DNA of 64,000 nt from Albidovulum marisflavi (GCF_025751435.1 NZ_JAOWKY010000001.1:1162001-1226000); one strand, 5' to 3'; positions 41,975 to 51,852 are shown, counted from the stretch's first letter. Program-made: numbers and translations. The notes: generated by a model not told the origin, from the letters alone.

Positions 41975-43554
41975 TGGTCGAACGTCCGCTGGGTGCGCAG
42001 TTGTCGCACATGCTGAAATCGCGTGGTGTCGAAGTGATCTTCGGGATTCCGGGGGTCCACAATGTCGAGCTTTACCGCGGGATCGAGGAAGCCGGGCTGA
42101 CGCATGTTCTGGCTCGTCACGAACAGGGCGCAGGCTTCATGGCGGACGGCTACGCGCGCGCGACCGGGCGGCCGGGCGTGGCCTATGTCATCACCGGGCC
42201 GGGGCTTACGAACATCCTGACGCCTCTGGGGCAGGCCTATTCGGACAGCGTGCCGGTGCTGGCGATTTCCTCCTGCCTCAACCGCGCGGACCTGGGGGTT
42301 GGGCGCGCGCGTCTGCACGAGATGAAGGACCAGGAAGGCGCGGCCGCAACCGTCTGCGACTGGTCAAGGACGGCGATGGACGCCGCCACCGCCTACCAGC
42401 TTGTCGATCGCGCCTTCGCCGAGTTCGCCGCGGGCAGGCCCCGGCCCAAGCACATGCAGGTCCCGATCGAGGTCCTGGGCGCCCTGGCCCCGGAGTTCGA
42501 CGCGCCGCGTGCATTGCCCGCCCGCCCGGTCGCCGCGGACCTGTCGGCGGCAATCGAACGGATCGCCAGGGCCGAGCGTCCCCTTTTCGTCTTTGGTGGT
42601 GGCGCGCGCGCAGGCTGGCAGGCCGCGCGCCGGGTCCTTGCGAAGACCCGCGCCGCGAGCATCGTCACCTACGCCGGGCGCGGGATCGTCGCGCCCGGCG
42701 ATCCCCTGTCGCTGGGCAACTACCTGGCGCGCCCCGACGCCGAGCGGATGCTTTCGCGGGCCGACCTGATCATCGCGATTGGAACCGAACTCTCCGAGGT
42801 TGACGCCTGGCGGCCGCGTGCGTTGCCCGACGTGCCGCTTCTGCGCGTCGATATCGACCCGGCCGAGCTTTTCGACGACAGCGCCGCGGATTTGGCCGTG
42901 CTTGGCGATGCGGGCGCTTTCCTGAGCGCTCTTGCCGATGCCCTGCCAGAGCGCGCGTCCAGCGGTTGGAACGCCGCAGAGATCGCCGCTGCCCGCGCCC
43001 GCTGGCGGGCTGAGACGGATGCCGAGAGGCCCGGCATCGTGCGCGTCGTGGACGCGCTGCGCGACTGCCTGCCCAAACAGACGCGGATCTATTCCGACAT
43101 GACCCAGTTCGCCTATGTCGCAAAGGAGGTCTGGGACATGCCCGAACCCGGCCTATGGCATCATCCCTTCGGGTTCGGCACGCTGGGCTATGCGCTGCCG
43201 GCGGCGATCGGCGGCAAGGTCGGTCTGCCCGGCGAACCCGTGGTCGCGATCGCGGGCGACTACGGGCTTCAGTACACGATCCAGGAGCTTGGGACGGCGG
43301 TCGAACTGGGCCTGCCGCTGCCGATCCTTGTCTGGGACAACGGCAAGCTGAAGGAGATCGAGGAAAGCATGGTGCGCTCGCAGATCGCGCCCAATGCCGT
43401 CGTCGCGCGCAATCCAGACTTCGTGCGCCTTGCCGAGGCTTATGGCGCCAACGCCGTGCGTCCCGGATCGATCGGCGATCTTCAGTCGGCCGTTCACAAC
43501 GCGCTTTCGGCAGACGGCCCGACACTGATCCACATGACGCAGGCCATGGTCTGA
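41974..43554 (+). CDS. TPP-dependent decarboxylase, 5-guanidino-2-oxopentanoate decarboxylase (AruI)-like
   Basis: A 526-residue thiamine-diphosphate enzyme of the acetolactate synthase/benzoylformate decarboxylase superfamily. The N-terminal PYR domain has FGIPGVHNVELYRGIEE and the catalytic glutamate in ARHEQGAGFMADGYARATGRPGV. The C-terminal PP domain has the GDYGLQYTIQELGTAVELGLPLPILVWDN cofactor motif. The VHNVELYRG start is like that of AruI, which decarboxylates 2-ketoarginine in arginine breakdown. Other 2-oxoacid decarboxylases are possible. TGATG overlap and GGAGGG link it to trkH copy 2. Confidence 0.82.
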   Translation: MVERPLGAQLSHMLKSRGVEVIFGIPGVHNVELYRGIEEAGLTHVLARHEQGAGFMADGYARATGRPGVAYVITGPGLTNILTPLGQAYSDSVPVLAISSCLNRADLGVGRARLHEMKDQEGAAATVCDWSRTAMDAATAYQLVDRAFAEFAAGRPRPKHMQVPIEVLGALAPEFDAPRALPARPVAADLSAAIERIARAERPLFVFGGGARAGWQAARRVLAKTRAASIVTYAGRGIVAPGDPLSLGNYLARPDAERMLSRADLIIAIGTELSEVDAWRPRALPDVPLLRVDIDPAELFDDSAADLAVLGDAGAFLSALADALPERASSGWNAAEIAAARARWRAETDAERPGIVRVVDALRDCLPKQTRIYSDMTQFAYVAKEVWDMPEPGLWHHPFGFGTLGYALPAAIGGKVGLPGEPVVAIAGDYGLQYTIQELGTAVELGLPLPILVWDNGKLKEIEESMVRSQIAPNAVVARNPDFVRLAEAYGANAVRPGSIGDLQSAVHNALSADGPTLIHMTQAMV

Positions 43555-43585
43555 GGCTTGCGGGCGGCTTGGCCGCCCGCAAGCC
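43555..43585. terminator. Bidirectional hairpin between convergent genes
   Basis: A perfect 14-bp stem (43555-43568 with 43572-43585) with a 3-nt loop fills almost all of the 37-bp gap between the TPP decarboxylase and the pseudoprotease gene. It lacks a clear T-tract but can act for both strands. Confidence 0.65.
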
Positions 43586-43591
43586 CAAGTG

Positions 43592-45313
43592 TCAGTTCCA
43601 GCAGGATACCAGGACGGTCATACCCTGTGCAATCCGCGTAAGGTCTTCGGGTGCCATGGCGCCCGAACGATCGGTGGGCATGGCCGACAGCCCCTGTTCG
43701 CCCAGTGCCGTCGCGATGACGTCGGCCTCCAACGCGTAACCCACGTCTTCGGGCAGGACGCGGCCGTTCTTGTCTTCGCGCGGCAGCAGCATGCCGACCA
43801 CCGATCCCGACATGTCGAAAACCGGACCGCCCGCATCGCCCGGCAGTGCCCTGAGCGACAGCCGCGCGACCTCGGTTTCCCCGTCAAGCCCCTGCACATC
43901 GGCAAGCGTGCCGAAGGTCATCACCGGTTGCGTCAGCGCGTCGCCATAGGAATAGCCCGCGACCGCCACCTCGGCATTGCGCCGGGGCGGGACCGCGCGA
44001 AATGCGGCATGGCTCATCGGGGCGAGCGACTCGCGCGGTTTCAGTATCGCGATGCCGCTGTCGGCGCTCCGATAGACGACATCGGCCTCGTGCGTGCCGT
44101 CAAGTGTGACGCGGCCGCATTGCTTCACCGCCTCGACGGTGGTCAGGACGGTGCCCGCGCCGTCGACGTAAAAGCCGGAGCGCGACAGCACCGGGCGCCG
44201 AACCTCGATCCCGGCGATCAGGTTTTCGCGCGGTTCCGCAAGCGGCTGGCCAAGGCTGTCATCCAGGGCATGCGTTCCGAAGGGCCTGAAGCTTGCCTGC
44301 ATGGTCCGAAGAACGCGGTCGGCGCGCTCGGCGTCCGAGGCGTTCCAGACCAGGGTGAAGCCCTTTATCAATCCTCCATCCACGCTTGCCTGGGTGTAGG
44401 ATGCGACCGTGGAATTCGCGCCCGAGATCGTGAAGCTGTTGCGCTGGATGTCACGCGGCCCATCCAGAGGGACGATCGTCAACGTCTGCATCAGCTCGTA
44501 AAGCGCGAACAATGAATTCTGGTCACCGGGCCGCGAGATGAGCAGCACCTGGAACCCCGATCCGTCCTTTTCGCTGAAGCGCGCGAAAGGGGCGTCGTAG
44601 CGGTCGAACGCGACAAGACCAAGCGGCAGGTCGATTTCGATGCCGGCCTCGTCCTCTTGCACCCTGGTGAAGCCGAAAAGCGCAAGCTCGGCCTGGTAGG
44701 CGCCGATCAGGGCGTTGCGCTGCGACGTGGTCAGGACGCCGGTCACCGGATACCCGGCCTCTGCCTGCCATTCCGCCATGCTGCGCCGCGTGCCCGGCCC
44801 GATCGCACCGTCGATCGCGCTTGTGTAGTGGCCCGCCCACTGCAGCGCGGTCTGCAGAAGCCTGCGTTCTTCTTGTGTCAGCAACGCCTCGGACGCGTAG
44901 GCTTCGGCCTGTGTTTCCTCTGGCGCTTCGGCAGGGGCCGTCACCACGGGTTCCGGTTCGATTGCCGCCGGCGCCTCGGTCGCGCCGAGCGTCCCCACGG
45001 GCCAGAATCGCTGCCGGAACCGCGACCCGTCGGTGACGTAGCTGTCATCCGGGATCAGCCTGTCGCTTTTCAGCCGGGTCAGGGCGTAGCCCGCCTCTTC
45101 CGCCGTATAGGGGCCAAGGGCGACCGCGTACCATCCCGTCGACATCGAATACCCGACCACGTTCGGAAAGGCCCCGCCGTAAGCGCGCGCGCGCTCTTGT
45201 GCTTCCTGAAGCGTCGAATGCGCCTCTATCTGCACCCAGGACTCCTGCGCCAGCGCGACACGCGCACCCAGAAGCGAGGTGATCAGAACGACAAAGCAAA
45301 GCGCACGAAGCAT
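43592..45313 (-). CDS. SPOR/peptidoglycan-binding protein with an inactive-looking trypsin-like domain
   Basis: A 573-residue exported protein. The signal peptide is MLRALCFVVLITSLLGARVALAQ. A SPOR-like repeat (about residues 24-95) is followed by a spacer rich in Ala, Glu and Pro. A PG_binding_1 domain (LQTALQWAGHYTSAIDGAIGPGTRRSMAEWQAEAGYPVTGVL, about 150-195) precedes a C-terminal trypsin-like fold (about 375-570). In that fold the usual TTAHV histidine site reads TTVEAV and the serine site GDSGG reads GDAGG, so both His and Ser are missing. It is probably a peptidoglycan-associated scaffold rather than a protease. The ATG at 45313 opens the signal peptide. Confidence 0.82.
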   Translation of the reverse strand: MLRALCFVVLITSLLGARVALAQESWVQIEAHSTLQEAQERARAYGGAFPNVVGYSMSTGWYAVALGPYTAEEAGYALTRLKSDRLIPDDSYVTDGSRFRQRFWPVGTLGATEAPAAIEPEPVVTAPAEAPEETQAEAYASEALLTQEERRLLQTALQWAGHYTSAIDGAIGPGTRRSMAEWQAEAGYPVTGVLTTSQRNALIGAYQAELALFGFTRVQEDEAGIEIDLPLGLVAFDRYDAPFARFSEKDGSGFQVLLISRPGDQNSLFALYELMQTLTIVPLDGPRDIQRNSFTISGANSTVASYTQASVDGGLIKGFTLVWNASDAERADRVLRTMQASFRPFGTHALDDSLGQPLAEPRENLIAGIEVRRPVLSRSGFYVDGAGTVLTTVEAVKQCGRVTLDGTHEADVVYRSADSGIAILKPRESLAPMSHAAFRAVPPRRNAEVAVAGYSYGDALTQPVMTFGTLADVQGLDGETEVARLSLRALPGDAGGPVFDMSGSVVGMLLPREDKNGRVLPEDVGYALEADVIATALGEQGLSAMPTDRSGAMAPEDLTRIAQGMTVLVSCWN

Positions 45314-45466
45314 ACCCAGAAATTCCTTTTGTTTCCGATCGGACGAATCCGGCGTCGAAACTAGCAGGATGGGCGGCGGCGTCACGCCAAAAACCCCTTG
45401 CGCCGATTGACCGCCCCCAGGCTGTTGCCTATTGAGAACGCGCTTTCGCACCATAACAGGCCCGAC

Positions 45467-46390
45467 ATGAACACCACCGCCCCGCGTTCGTTCCAGGAGA
45501 TCATCCTGCGGCTCCAGTCCTACTGGGCCGCGCAGGGCTGCGCCGTGCTTCAGCCCTACGACATGGAAGTGGGGGCGGGCACCTTCCATCCGGCGACAAC
45601 GCTGCGCGCGCTTGGATCGCGCCCTTGGGCCGCGGCTTATGTTCAGCCCTCGCGCCGGCCGACGGACGGGCGCTACGGCGAAAACCCGAACCGGCTTCAG
45701 CACTACTACCAGTACCAGGTGCTGATCAAACCCAGCCCCGCGAACCTTCAGGACCTTTACCTCGGGTCGCTGGCCGCCATCGGGATCGACGCGGGCCTGC
45801 ATGACATCCGCTTCGTCGAAGACGACTGGGAAAGCCCCACGCTGGGTGCCTGGGGCCTGGGGTGGGAAGTCTGGTGTGACGGGATGGAGGTCAGCCAGTT
45901 CACCTATTTCCAGCAAGTCGGCGGACATGACTGCAAGCCGGTGTCGGGCGAACTGACCTACGGGCTGGAGCGGCTGGCAATGTATGTGCTGGGCATCGAC
46001 CACGTCATGGAAATGCCTTTCAACGATCCAGATGCGCCGATCGCCCTGAAATACGGCGACATCTTCCGCCAGACGGAACAGGAATACAGCCGCTGGAACT
46101 TCGACCAGGCCGACACCGAGATGCTGCTCAAGCATTTCGAGGATGCCGAGGCCGAGTGTGAGCGCATCCTGGCCGCACAGCCCGAGGACAAGGCAGGCCG
46201 CCGCATCGTCATGGCGCATCCGGCCTACGACCAGTGCATCAAGGCCTCGCACCTGTTCAATCTGCTCGATGCGCGCGGCGTGATTTCGGTGACCGAGCGG
46301 CAGGCCTATATCGGCCGGGTCCGGGCGCTGGCCAAGAAATGCGCCGATGCCTTTGTGACCACCGAAGCGGGCGGCGGGGTCGCGGCGTGA
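45467..46390 (+). CDS. glyQ: Glycyl-tRNA synthetase alpha subunit
   Basis: A 307-residue class II synthetase subunit that holds the catalytic core of the alpha2beta2 Gly[79 protein letters not shown] is almost invariant in the family. The ATG at 45467 gives the normal length; a frame extending upstream has no family sequence. Its stop overlaps the GTG of the next small gene (GTGA). Confidence 0.97.
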   Translation: MNTTAPRSFQEIILRLQSYWAAQGCAVLQPYDMEVGAGTFHPATTLRALGSRPWAAAYVQPSRRPTDGRYGENPNRLQHYYQYQVLIKPSPANLQDLYLGSLAAIGIDAGLHDIRFVEDDWESPTLGAWGLGWEVWCDGMEVSQFTYFQQVGGHDCKPVSGELTYGLERLAMYVLGIDHVMEMPFNDPDAPIALKYGDIFRQTEQEYSRWNFDQADTEMLLKHFEDAEAECERILAAQPEDKAGRRIVMAHPAYDQCIKASHLFNLLDARGVISVTERQAYIGRVRALAKKCADAFVTTEAGGGVAA

Positions 46391-46860
46391 ATGGCAAGAT
46401 CATCGGAGGGTTCCTCGTGCTGACCGCCGCTGTCGCGGGCGCCGCGATGTATTACCTGCAGGTCTACGCCTTCTACCGGCCGGTCGAGGTCTCCTCGCCC
46501 GCGGCCGCGATCCGGCTGATGTCGCTGGGCGGCGTGCAAGAGGCGATGCTGACCTCGGATTTCGAGGGCATCGACGCCGACAGCTCCCCCCTGCGGTTCC
46601 GCGGCTGCTTCGTCACGCCGATGACGCTGGCGATGCTCAGCGAAACCTTCGAATCCTACGAGGATCCCACGCCGCTTGTCGCACCGTCCTGGTTCGACTG
46701 CTTCGACGCCGATCGTATCGGCGCGGACCTGGAAAGCGGTGCGGCCCTTGCCTTCCTGTCCGAAAAGAACATCCACCCCGGCGTTGACCGCGTCGTCGCG
46801 GTCTATCCCGACGGCCGGGCCTATACCTGGCACCAGCTGAACGAAAGCGCGGAAAAGTAA
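46387..46860 (+). CDS. Small membrane-anchored protein between glyQ and glyS (DUF6446-like)
   Basis: A 157-residue protein with a single N-terminal membrane helix ([25 protein letters not shown]) and a periplasmic domain: FYRPVE...[48 protein letters not shown] believe homologues sit between glyQ and glyS in other Rhodobacterales (DUF6446); the function is unknown. The GTG start overlaps the glyQ stop, and its TAA is directly followed by the glyS ATG, so the three genes are coupled. Confidence 0.82.
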   Translation: MNGKIIGGFLVLTAAVAGAAMYYLQVYAFYRPVEVSSPAAAIRLMSLGGVQEAMLTSDFEGIDADSSPLRFRGCFVTPMTLAMLSETFESYEDPTPLVAPSWFDCFDADRIGADLESGAALAFLSEKNIHPGVDRVVAVYPDGRAYTWHQLNESAEK

Positions 46861-49179
46861 ATGCCCGACCTTCTCATCGAACTCTTTTCCGAGGAAATCC
46901 CGGCCCGGATGCAGGCGAAAGCCCGCGAGGACCTGAAGAAGCTTGTCACCGACGGTCTGGTCGAGGCGGGGCTGACCTATCGCGGCGCGCAGGCCTTTTC
47001 GACGCCGCGCCGCCTGACGTTGGCGATCGAGGCGCTGACCGCCGAAAGCCGCGCCGTGCGCGAGGAACGCAAAGGTCCCGCCACGACCGCGCCCGAAGCC
47101 GCGTTGCAGGGTTTTCTGCGCTCGACCGGACTGACGCTGGATCAGCTCGAGGTGCGGGACGCGGGCAAGGGGCAGGCTTATTTCGCCGTCATCGAGAAGC
47201 CGGGCCGCAAGGCCGCCGAGATCATCGCCGAGGTGCTTGAGGCGACGATCCGCACCTTCCCCTGGCCGAAGTCGATGCGCTGGGGATCGGGTACGCTTCG
47301 CTGGGTCCGTCCGCTGCATTCGATCCTCTGCCTTCTCACCGACGACCACGGGTCCGAGGTCGTGGAGTTGAACATCGACGGCATCGCCTCGGGCGACACC
47401 ACGCGCGGCCACCGCTTCCTGTCGCCCGACAGTTTCGCGGTCACTGGGTTCGACGACTATGCGGCGAAACTCAAGCGCGCCCATGTGATCCTGTCGTCGG
47501 AGGACCGCGCCGAACACATCTGGCACGACGCCACCAACATGGCTTTCGCCTCGGGGCTTGAGGTGGTCGAGGACAAGGGCCTTCTGACCGAGGTCGCGGG
47601 GCTGGTCGAATGGCCCGTGGTCCTGATGGGCAAGATCGACGACGATTTCCTGGGCCTGCCGCCCGAGGTTCTGCAGACCTCGATGAAGGAGCACCAGAAG
47701 TTCTTTTCCTGTCGCAATCCCAAGACGGGGCGGATCGAAGGTTTCATCACGGTCGCGAACAACGCCACCGCCGATCACGGCGCGACGATCCTGAAGGGCA
47801 ACCAAAAGGTGCTGTCCGCGCGCCTGTCGGATGCCAAGTTCTTCTGGGAAAACGACCTGCGCACCGTCGATCAGGTGGGGATGGAGGGCATGGCCGCGGG
47901 CCTTGCCAATGTCACCTTCCACAACAAGCTGGGTTCACAGGCTGACCGCATCGGCCGCATCGAGGCGCTTGCGCGCGAGATCGCGCCGCTGGTCGGCGCC
48001 GCCCCCGACCTCGCGGCCGAGGCCGCCCGCGTGGCCAAGGCCGACCTGCAATCCGCCATGGTCGGCGAATTCCCCGAACTTCAGGGCACCATGGGCGTCT
48101 ACTACGCCCGTGCCGCCGGGCTGCCCGAGGCGGTGGCGAACGCCTGCAAGGCCCACTACCAGCCGCTGGGCCCCTCCGACGACGTGCCGACCGAGCCCGT
48201 CTCCGTCGCCGTGGCGCTCGCCGACAAGATCGACACCCTGACCGGCTTCTGGGCCATCGACGAGAAGCCCACGGGGTCGAAGGACCCGTTTGCCCTGCGG
48301 CGGGCGGCGCTCGGGGTGATCCGGTTGGTGTTGATGGGCGATCTTAGGTGCAACCTAGCTGACCTTCTCGAACATGGACTTGATCTAAATGTTGTCGCGA
48401 CCGCTAAGGCTGGCCATCTGGGGAAGCGGCAGCGTTTGAAGTCGAACTTCAATGGCGTTGAGGGCGAAGGTGAGACTCTCACAAGGTTTGTCGCGTTCAA
48501 TAACGGCAAGATGATTTGGATGCCGGATACAGAGGATAGTGTCCGTGAGGCTTGGGTTGGTGGGAAACTCGTTCGCGTGCGCACTCCATCAAGCTTTGAA
48601 ATGGTTAAGGACTATGAGGGAGAAGAAGCCGTTGCGCCAGCAGGTTCCATTGCTGGTGACCTCCTCTCCTTCTTCCACGACCGCCTCAAGGTCCACCTGA
48701 AGGACCAAGGCATCCGCCACGACGTGATCGACGCCTGCCTGGCCATGCCGGGCAATGACGACCTCACGCTGCTCGTGAAACGGGCCGAGGCACTGGCCGC
48801 CTTCCTGAAAACCGACGACGGCGAAAACCTGCTCCAGGGCTTCAAGCGCGCCAACAACATCCTGACGCAAGCGGAAGAAAAGGACGGCGTCGAATACAGC
48901 TTCGGCGCAGATCCGAAGTTCGCCGAGGACGCCACCGAACGCACCCTCTTTGACGCGCTGGACGCGGCAGAGGCCGCCATCGCCCCCGCGATGAAGTCAG
49001 AGGATTTCACCGCCGCGATGTCCGCGATGGCCGCATTGCGTGCGCCCATGGACGCCTTCTTCGAGGCGGTGCAGGTCAACACCGACAACGCGGTCGTGCG
49101 CCGCAACCGGCTGAACCTTCTGTCCCGCATCCGCGCAATCTGTCTGTCCGTCGCGGACCTGAACAGGATCGAAGGCTGA
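46861..49179 (+). CDS. glyS: Glycyl-tRNA synthetase beta subunit, with an unusual internal segment
   Basis: A 772-residue beta subunit. [78 protein letters not shown] and [18 protein letters not shown] are conserved, as is the C-terminal DALP/anticodon-binding region ([26 protein letters not shown]). Between residues about 494 and 598 lies a segment of much lower G+C and different codon use that does not look like the family, making the protein longer than the usual 690-750. The frame stays open, so the protein is probably functional. Confidence 0.95.
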   Translation: MPDLLIELFSEEIPARMQAKAREDLKKLVTDGLVEAGLTYRGAQAFSTPRRLTLAIEALTAESRAVREERKGPATTAPEAALQGFLRSTGLTLDQLEVRDAGKGQAYFAVIEKPGRKAAEIIAEVLEATIRTFPWPKSMRWGSGTLRWVRPLHSILCLLTDDHGSEVVELNIDGIASGDTTRGHRFLSPDSFAVTGFDDYAAKLKRAHVILSSEDRAEHIWHDATNMAFASGLEVVEDKGLLTEVAGLVEWPVVLMGKIDDDFLGLPPEVLQTSMKEHQKFFSCRNPKTGRIEGFITVANNATADHGATILKGNQKVLSARLSDAKFFWENDLRTVDQVGMEGMAAGLANVTFHNKLGSQADRIGRIEALAREIAPLVGAAPDLAAEAARVAKADLQSAMVGEFPELQGTMGVYYARAAGLPEAVANACKAHYQPLGPSDDVPTEPVSVAVALADKIDTLTGFWAIDEKPTGSKDPFALRRAALGVIRLVLMGDLRCNLADLLEHGLDLNVVATAKAGHLGKRQRLKSNFNGVEGEGETLTRFVAFNNGKMIWMPDTEDSVREAWVGGKLVRVRTPSSFEMVKDYEGEEAVAPAGSIAGDLLSFFHDRLKVHLKDQGIRHDVIDACLAMPGNDDLTLLVKRAEALAAFLKTDDGENLLQGFKRANNILTQAEEKDGVEYSFGADPKFAEDATERTLFDALDAAEAAIAPAMKSEDFTAAMSAMAALRAPMDAFFEAVQVNTDNAVVRRNRLNLLSRIRAICLSVADLNRIEG
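48340..48654 (+). other. Low-G+C in-frame segment inside glyS
   Basis: By hand count 48361-48660 is about 53 percent G+C, against flanking coding DNA in the mid-60s or more. Codons rare in the neighbourhood (AGG, CTA, ACA, TTT, AAT, GCT) cluster here. The encoded stretch from [12 protein letters not shown] to [16 protein letters not shown] has no similarity I recognise to GlyS. It looks like an acquired or fast-evolving insertion that kept the frame. Confidence 0.7.
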
Positions 49180-49211
49180 CGGGGCCTTCCCGCCCCGCCC
49201 AAACGGACCCA

Positions 49212-49232
49212 GGGTGCCGGCGCGGCGCACCC
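49212..49232 (+). terminator. Hairpin after glyS
   Basis: GGGTGC (49212-49217) and GCACCC (49227-49232) form a 6-bp stem with a 9-nt loop, followed only by TTT. It may be a weak terminator for the glyQ-glyS unit. Confidence 0.35.
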
Positions 49233-49308
49233 TTTGCGCGCGATCCCGCGTGGCGCTGGACAAGTGGCGCGAACGGCGTATTCTGCAGCCCTTGAAAGGT
49301 TTGCCGCA

Positions 49309-51852
49309 GTGCAGAAACATACGGACTTTGCAGAGTTTACCGTGATCACCCCCTCGGCGGGGATCGAGACCGCGCGCCACGGCTGGCGCGCCAAGTGCCT
49401 GCAACGGCTGATCCGGCTTGATCTGCCGGTGCCGCCGACCGTGGCGCTGCCCTGCGACACGGTTCGCGCCATTGCAGCGGGCCAGATGCCCGACACCAAG
49501 AAGCTTTCGGCGCTGTTCCCCGACGTTCTGGTCTCGGTCCGTCCAAGCCCCGCCAACCCGGAATGGGGCGGTCCGGGGTCGGTCCTGAACGTCGGCATGA
49601 ACGCGGCCATCCACGCCCGCTTCGTCAAGACGCAGGGACAGGCCTTCGCCGATGCGATCTACCTGAGCTTCGTGCAATCCTACGCCGTCCATGTCGCCCG
49701 GCTTGACCCCGACATGTTCACCGCCGAACCCTCGTCCGAGGCGCTGGCCGCCGCCCTTGCCGCCTACGAGGCGGAGATGGACGAGGAATTTCCGCAATCG
49801 CCCGCCAAGCAATTGTCCGAGGTACTGCGATCAATGGCGCGCGCCTGGGAGGGAACCACGGCGCGCCTGCTGCGCGAGGCGAAGGGCGCCCCAAGCGACG
49901 CCGCGCTTGGCCTTGTCGTCCAGGAAATGGCACAGGCGATCGGTCCGGGCCTGTCCGGCGCGGGCACCATCCAGCTGATCGAATCCGTGACCGGCGCGCC
50001 GCAGGTGACGGGCCGATTCCGCGGGCTGAATCCAGCCAACCGCAAGGCGGAGGAGACGCTTTACCTGGTCAAGGACAAGCGCGGGCATTCGCTGGAAGAA
50101 GCCGCGCCCGAGGTTTTCGCCACCCTTCAGGACCAGTGCCGCCGCTGCCGCGAATTGCTGCGAGAGGAGATGCAGCTGGAATTCGCGCTGGAGAACGGAT
50201 CGCTCAAGGTCATCGACGCGACCCGCGTGAACCGTTCGGCCCGCGCGACGGTGCGCACCTCGGTCACGCTGGCCAAGGATGGCATCATCTCGCGCGAGGA
50301 GGCGATCCTGCGGGTGCAGCCGCGCGCGATTTCCGAGTTGTTGCACTATCAGGTCGATCCGCGCGTCCCCCGCGACCGCGTGGCGCGCGGCATCGCGGCA
50401 AGTCCGGGCGCGGCCTCGGGCCGTATCGTCTTTTCCGCCGCAGACGCGCAGGCCGCAGCGGCGCGGGATGAACGCTGCATCCTGGTGCGCCGGGAAACAG
50501 CGCCGGAGGACATCCGCGGGATGCATGCCGCCGTCGCCGTCCTGACAGAGCGCGGCGGTGTCACCAGCCACGCCGCGGTGATCGCGCGCGGGCTTGGCCT
50601 TCCCTGCATCGTCGGGGCTTCGGAACTGACGCTTGATCTGCGGGAAAGACGCTTTGCCACGCGCGACGGGCGCATCTTCCGCGAGGGCGACGTGGTGACG
50701 ATCGACGGCACCAATGGCGAGGTGCTGGCGGGGTCCGCCGAGATGCTGGAACCCGCCCTGGACGAATGGTTCCGCACGCTTCTGCACTGGGCCGACAACG
50801 TGCGCGACATCGGCGTGCGGGCCAATGCCGACACGCCCGACGACGCCCGCACCGCGCGCATGTTCGAGGCCGAGGGGATCGGCCTGTGCCGGACCGAGCA
50901 CATGTTCTTCGACGAAGACCGCCTGACCGTCATGCGCGAGATGATCTTCGCGGACTCAGCCAAGGACCGGAAGGTCGCGCTGGACCGGCTTCTGCCCATG
51001 CAGCGCGCGGACTTCATCGCGCTGTTCGACATCATGGCGGGATCGCCGGTGTGCATCCGCCTGTTCGACCCTCCGCTTCACGAATTCCTTCCGCAGGACC
51101 GGGAAGGGATGCGCGAACTGGCCGAGGCGCTGGACCGTCCGCTGTCCGAAGTCACCCGGCGCGTCGAGGCGCTGAGCGAGTTCAACCCGATGCTCGGGAT
51201 GCGCGGGGTCCGCCTGGGCATCACCGTCCCGGAAATCTACGACATGCAGGCCCGCGCCATCTTCGAGGCGACCGTCGAAGCATCGCGTCGCGGGGCGACC
51301 GTGGTGCCCGAGGTCATGATCCCGCTGGTTTCCGCCAAGCGCGAGGTCGAGCTGGTCAAGACCCGGATCGACGCCGTGGCGGCGGCGGTCAAGAACGAGC
51401 TGAAGGCCGATTTCGACTATCGGCTTGGGGTCATGGTCGAAACGCCGCGCGCGGCGCTTCGTGCGGGCGAAATCGCCCAGCATGCCGCCTTTCTCTCCTT
51501 CGGCACCAACGACCTTACGCAGATGACCTACGGCCTGTCGCGCGACGACGCGGGGCGGTTCATGGGGTCCTATGTGCAGCAGGGAGTCTATGCCGAGGAC
51601 CCGTTCCACGTCCTTGACAGCGAAGGCGTGGGAGAACTGCTGCTGATCGGGTCCGAACGCGGCCGCGAGGTTCGGCCTGAGGTCACGATCTCGGTCTGTG
51701 GCGAACACGGCGGGAACCCTGAATCCATCGCCTTCTGCCGCAAGGCGGGATTCGACTACGTCTCCTGTTCACCCTTCCGGGTCCCGGTGGCGCGACTGGC
51801 GGCCGCGCATTTCGCGCTGATCGACCCGCGCGAGGATGTGGATGCCGCCTAA
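49309..51852 (+). CDS. Divergent PEP-utilising enzyme, pyruvate phosphate dikinase-like
   Basis: An 847-residue protein with the PPDK domain order. The phospho-histidine domain (TERGGVTSHAAVIARGLGLPCIVGA, about residues 408-432) and the C-terminal PEP/pyruvate barrel (EGIGLCRTEHMFF, SFGTNDLTQMTYGLSRDDAGRF, SVCGEHGGNPESIAFCRKAGFDYVSCSP) are well conserved. The N-terminal ATP-grasp part is degenerate: the SVRSGAR...MMDTVLNLG stretch of PPDK reads SVRPSPANPEWGGPGSVLNVG, and QTRxGKRT reads DATRVNRSA. It may not use ATP as PPDK does. The GTG at 49309 has GAAAGG upstream and the family-like start VQKHTDF. Confidence 0.82.
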   Translation: MQKHTDFAEFTVITPSAGIETARHGWRAKCLQRLIRLDLPVPPTVALPCDTVRAIAAGQMPDTKKLSALFPDVLVSVRPSPANPEWGGPGSVLNVGMNAAIHARFVKTQGQAFADAIYLSFVQSYAVHVARLDPDMFTAEPSSEALAAALAAYEAEMDEEFPQSPAKQLSEVLRSMARAWEGTTARLLREAKGAPSDAALGLVVQEMAQAIGPGLSGAGTIQLIESVTGAPQVTGRFRGLNPANRKAEETLYLVKDKRGHSLEEAAPEVFATLQDQCRRCRELLREEMQLEFALENGSLKVIDATRVNRSARATVRTSVTLAKDGIISREEAILRVQPRAISELLHYQVDPRVPRDRVARGIAASPGAASGRIVFSAADAQAAAARDERCILVRRETAPEDIRGMHAAVAVLTERGGVTSHAAVIARGLGLPCIVGASELTLDLRERRFATRDGRIFREGDVVTIDGTNGEVLAGSAEMLEPALDEWFRTLLHWADNVRDIGVRANADTPDDARTARMFEAEGIGLCRTEHMFFDEDRLTVMREMIFADSAKDRKVALDRLLPMQRADFIALFDIMAGSPVCIRLFDPPLHEFLPQDREGMRELAEALDRPLSEVTRRVEALSEFNPMLGMRGVRLGITVPEIYDMQARAIFEATVEASRRGATVVPEVMIPLVSAKREVELVKTRIDAVAAAVKNELKADFDYRLGVMVETPRAALRAGEIAQHAAFLSFGTNDLTQMTYGLSRDDAGRFMGSYVQQGVYAEDPFHVLDSEGVGELLLIGSERGREVRPEVTISVCGEHGGNPESIAFCRKAGFDYVSCSPFRVPVARLAAAHFALIDPREDVDAA

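Noticed and set aside
48340-48654. Intein or small mobile intron inside glyS
   Set aside because: The segment is only about 100 codons, lacks intein splice residues and a homing-endonuclease motif, and keeps the frame.
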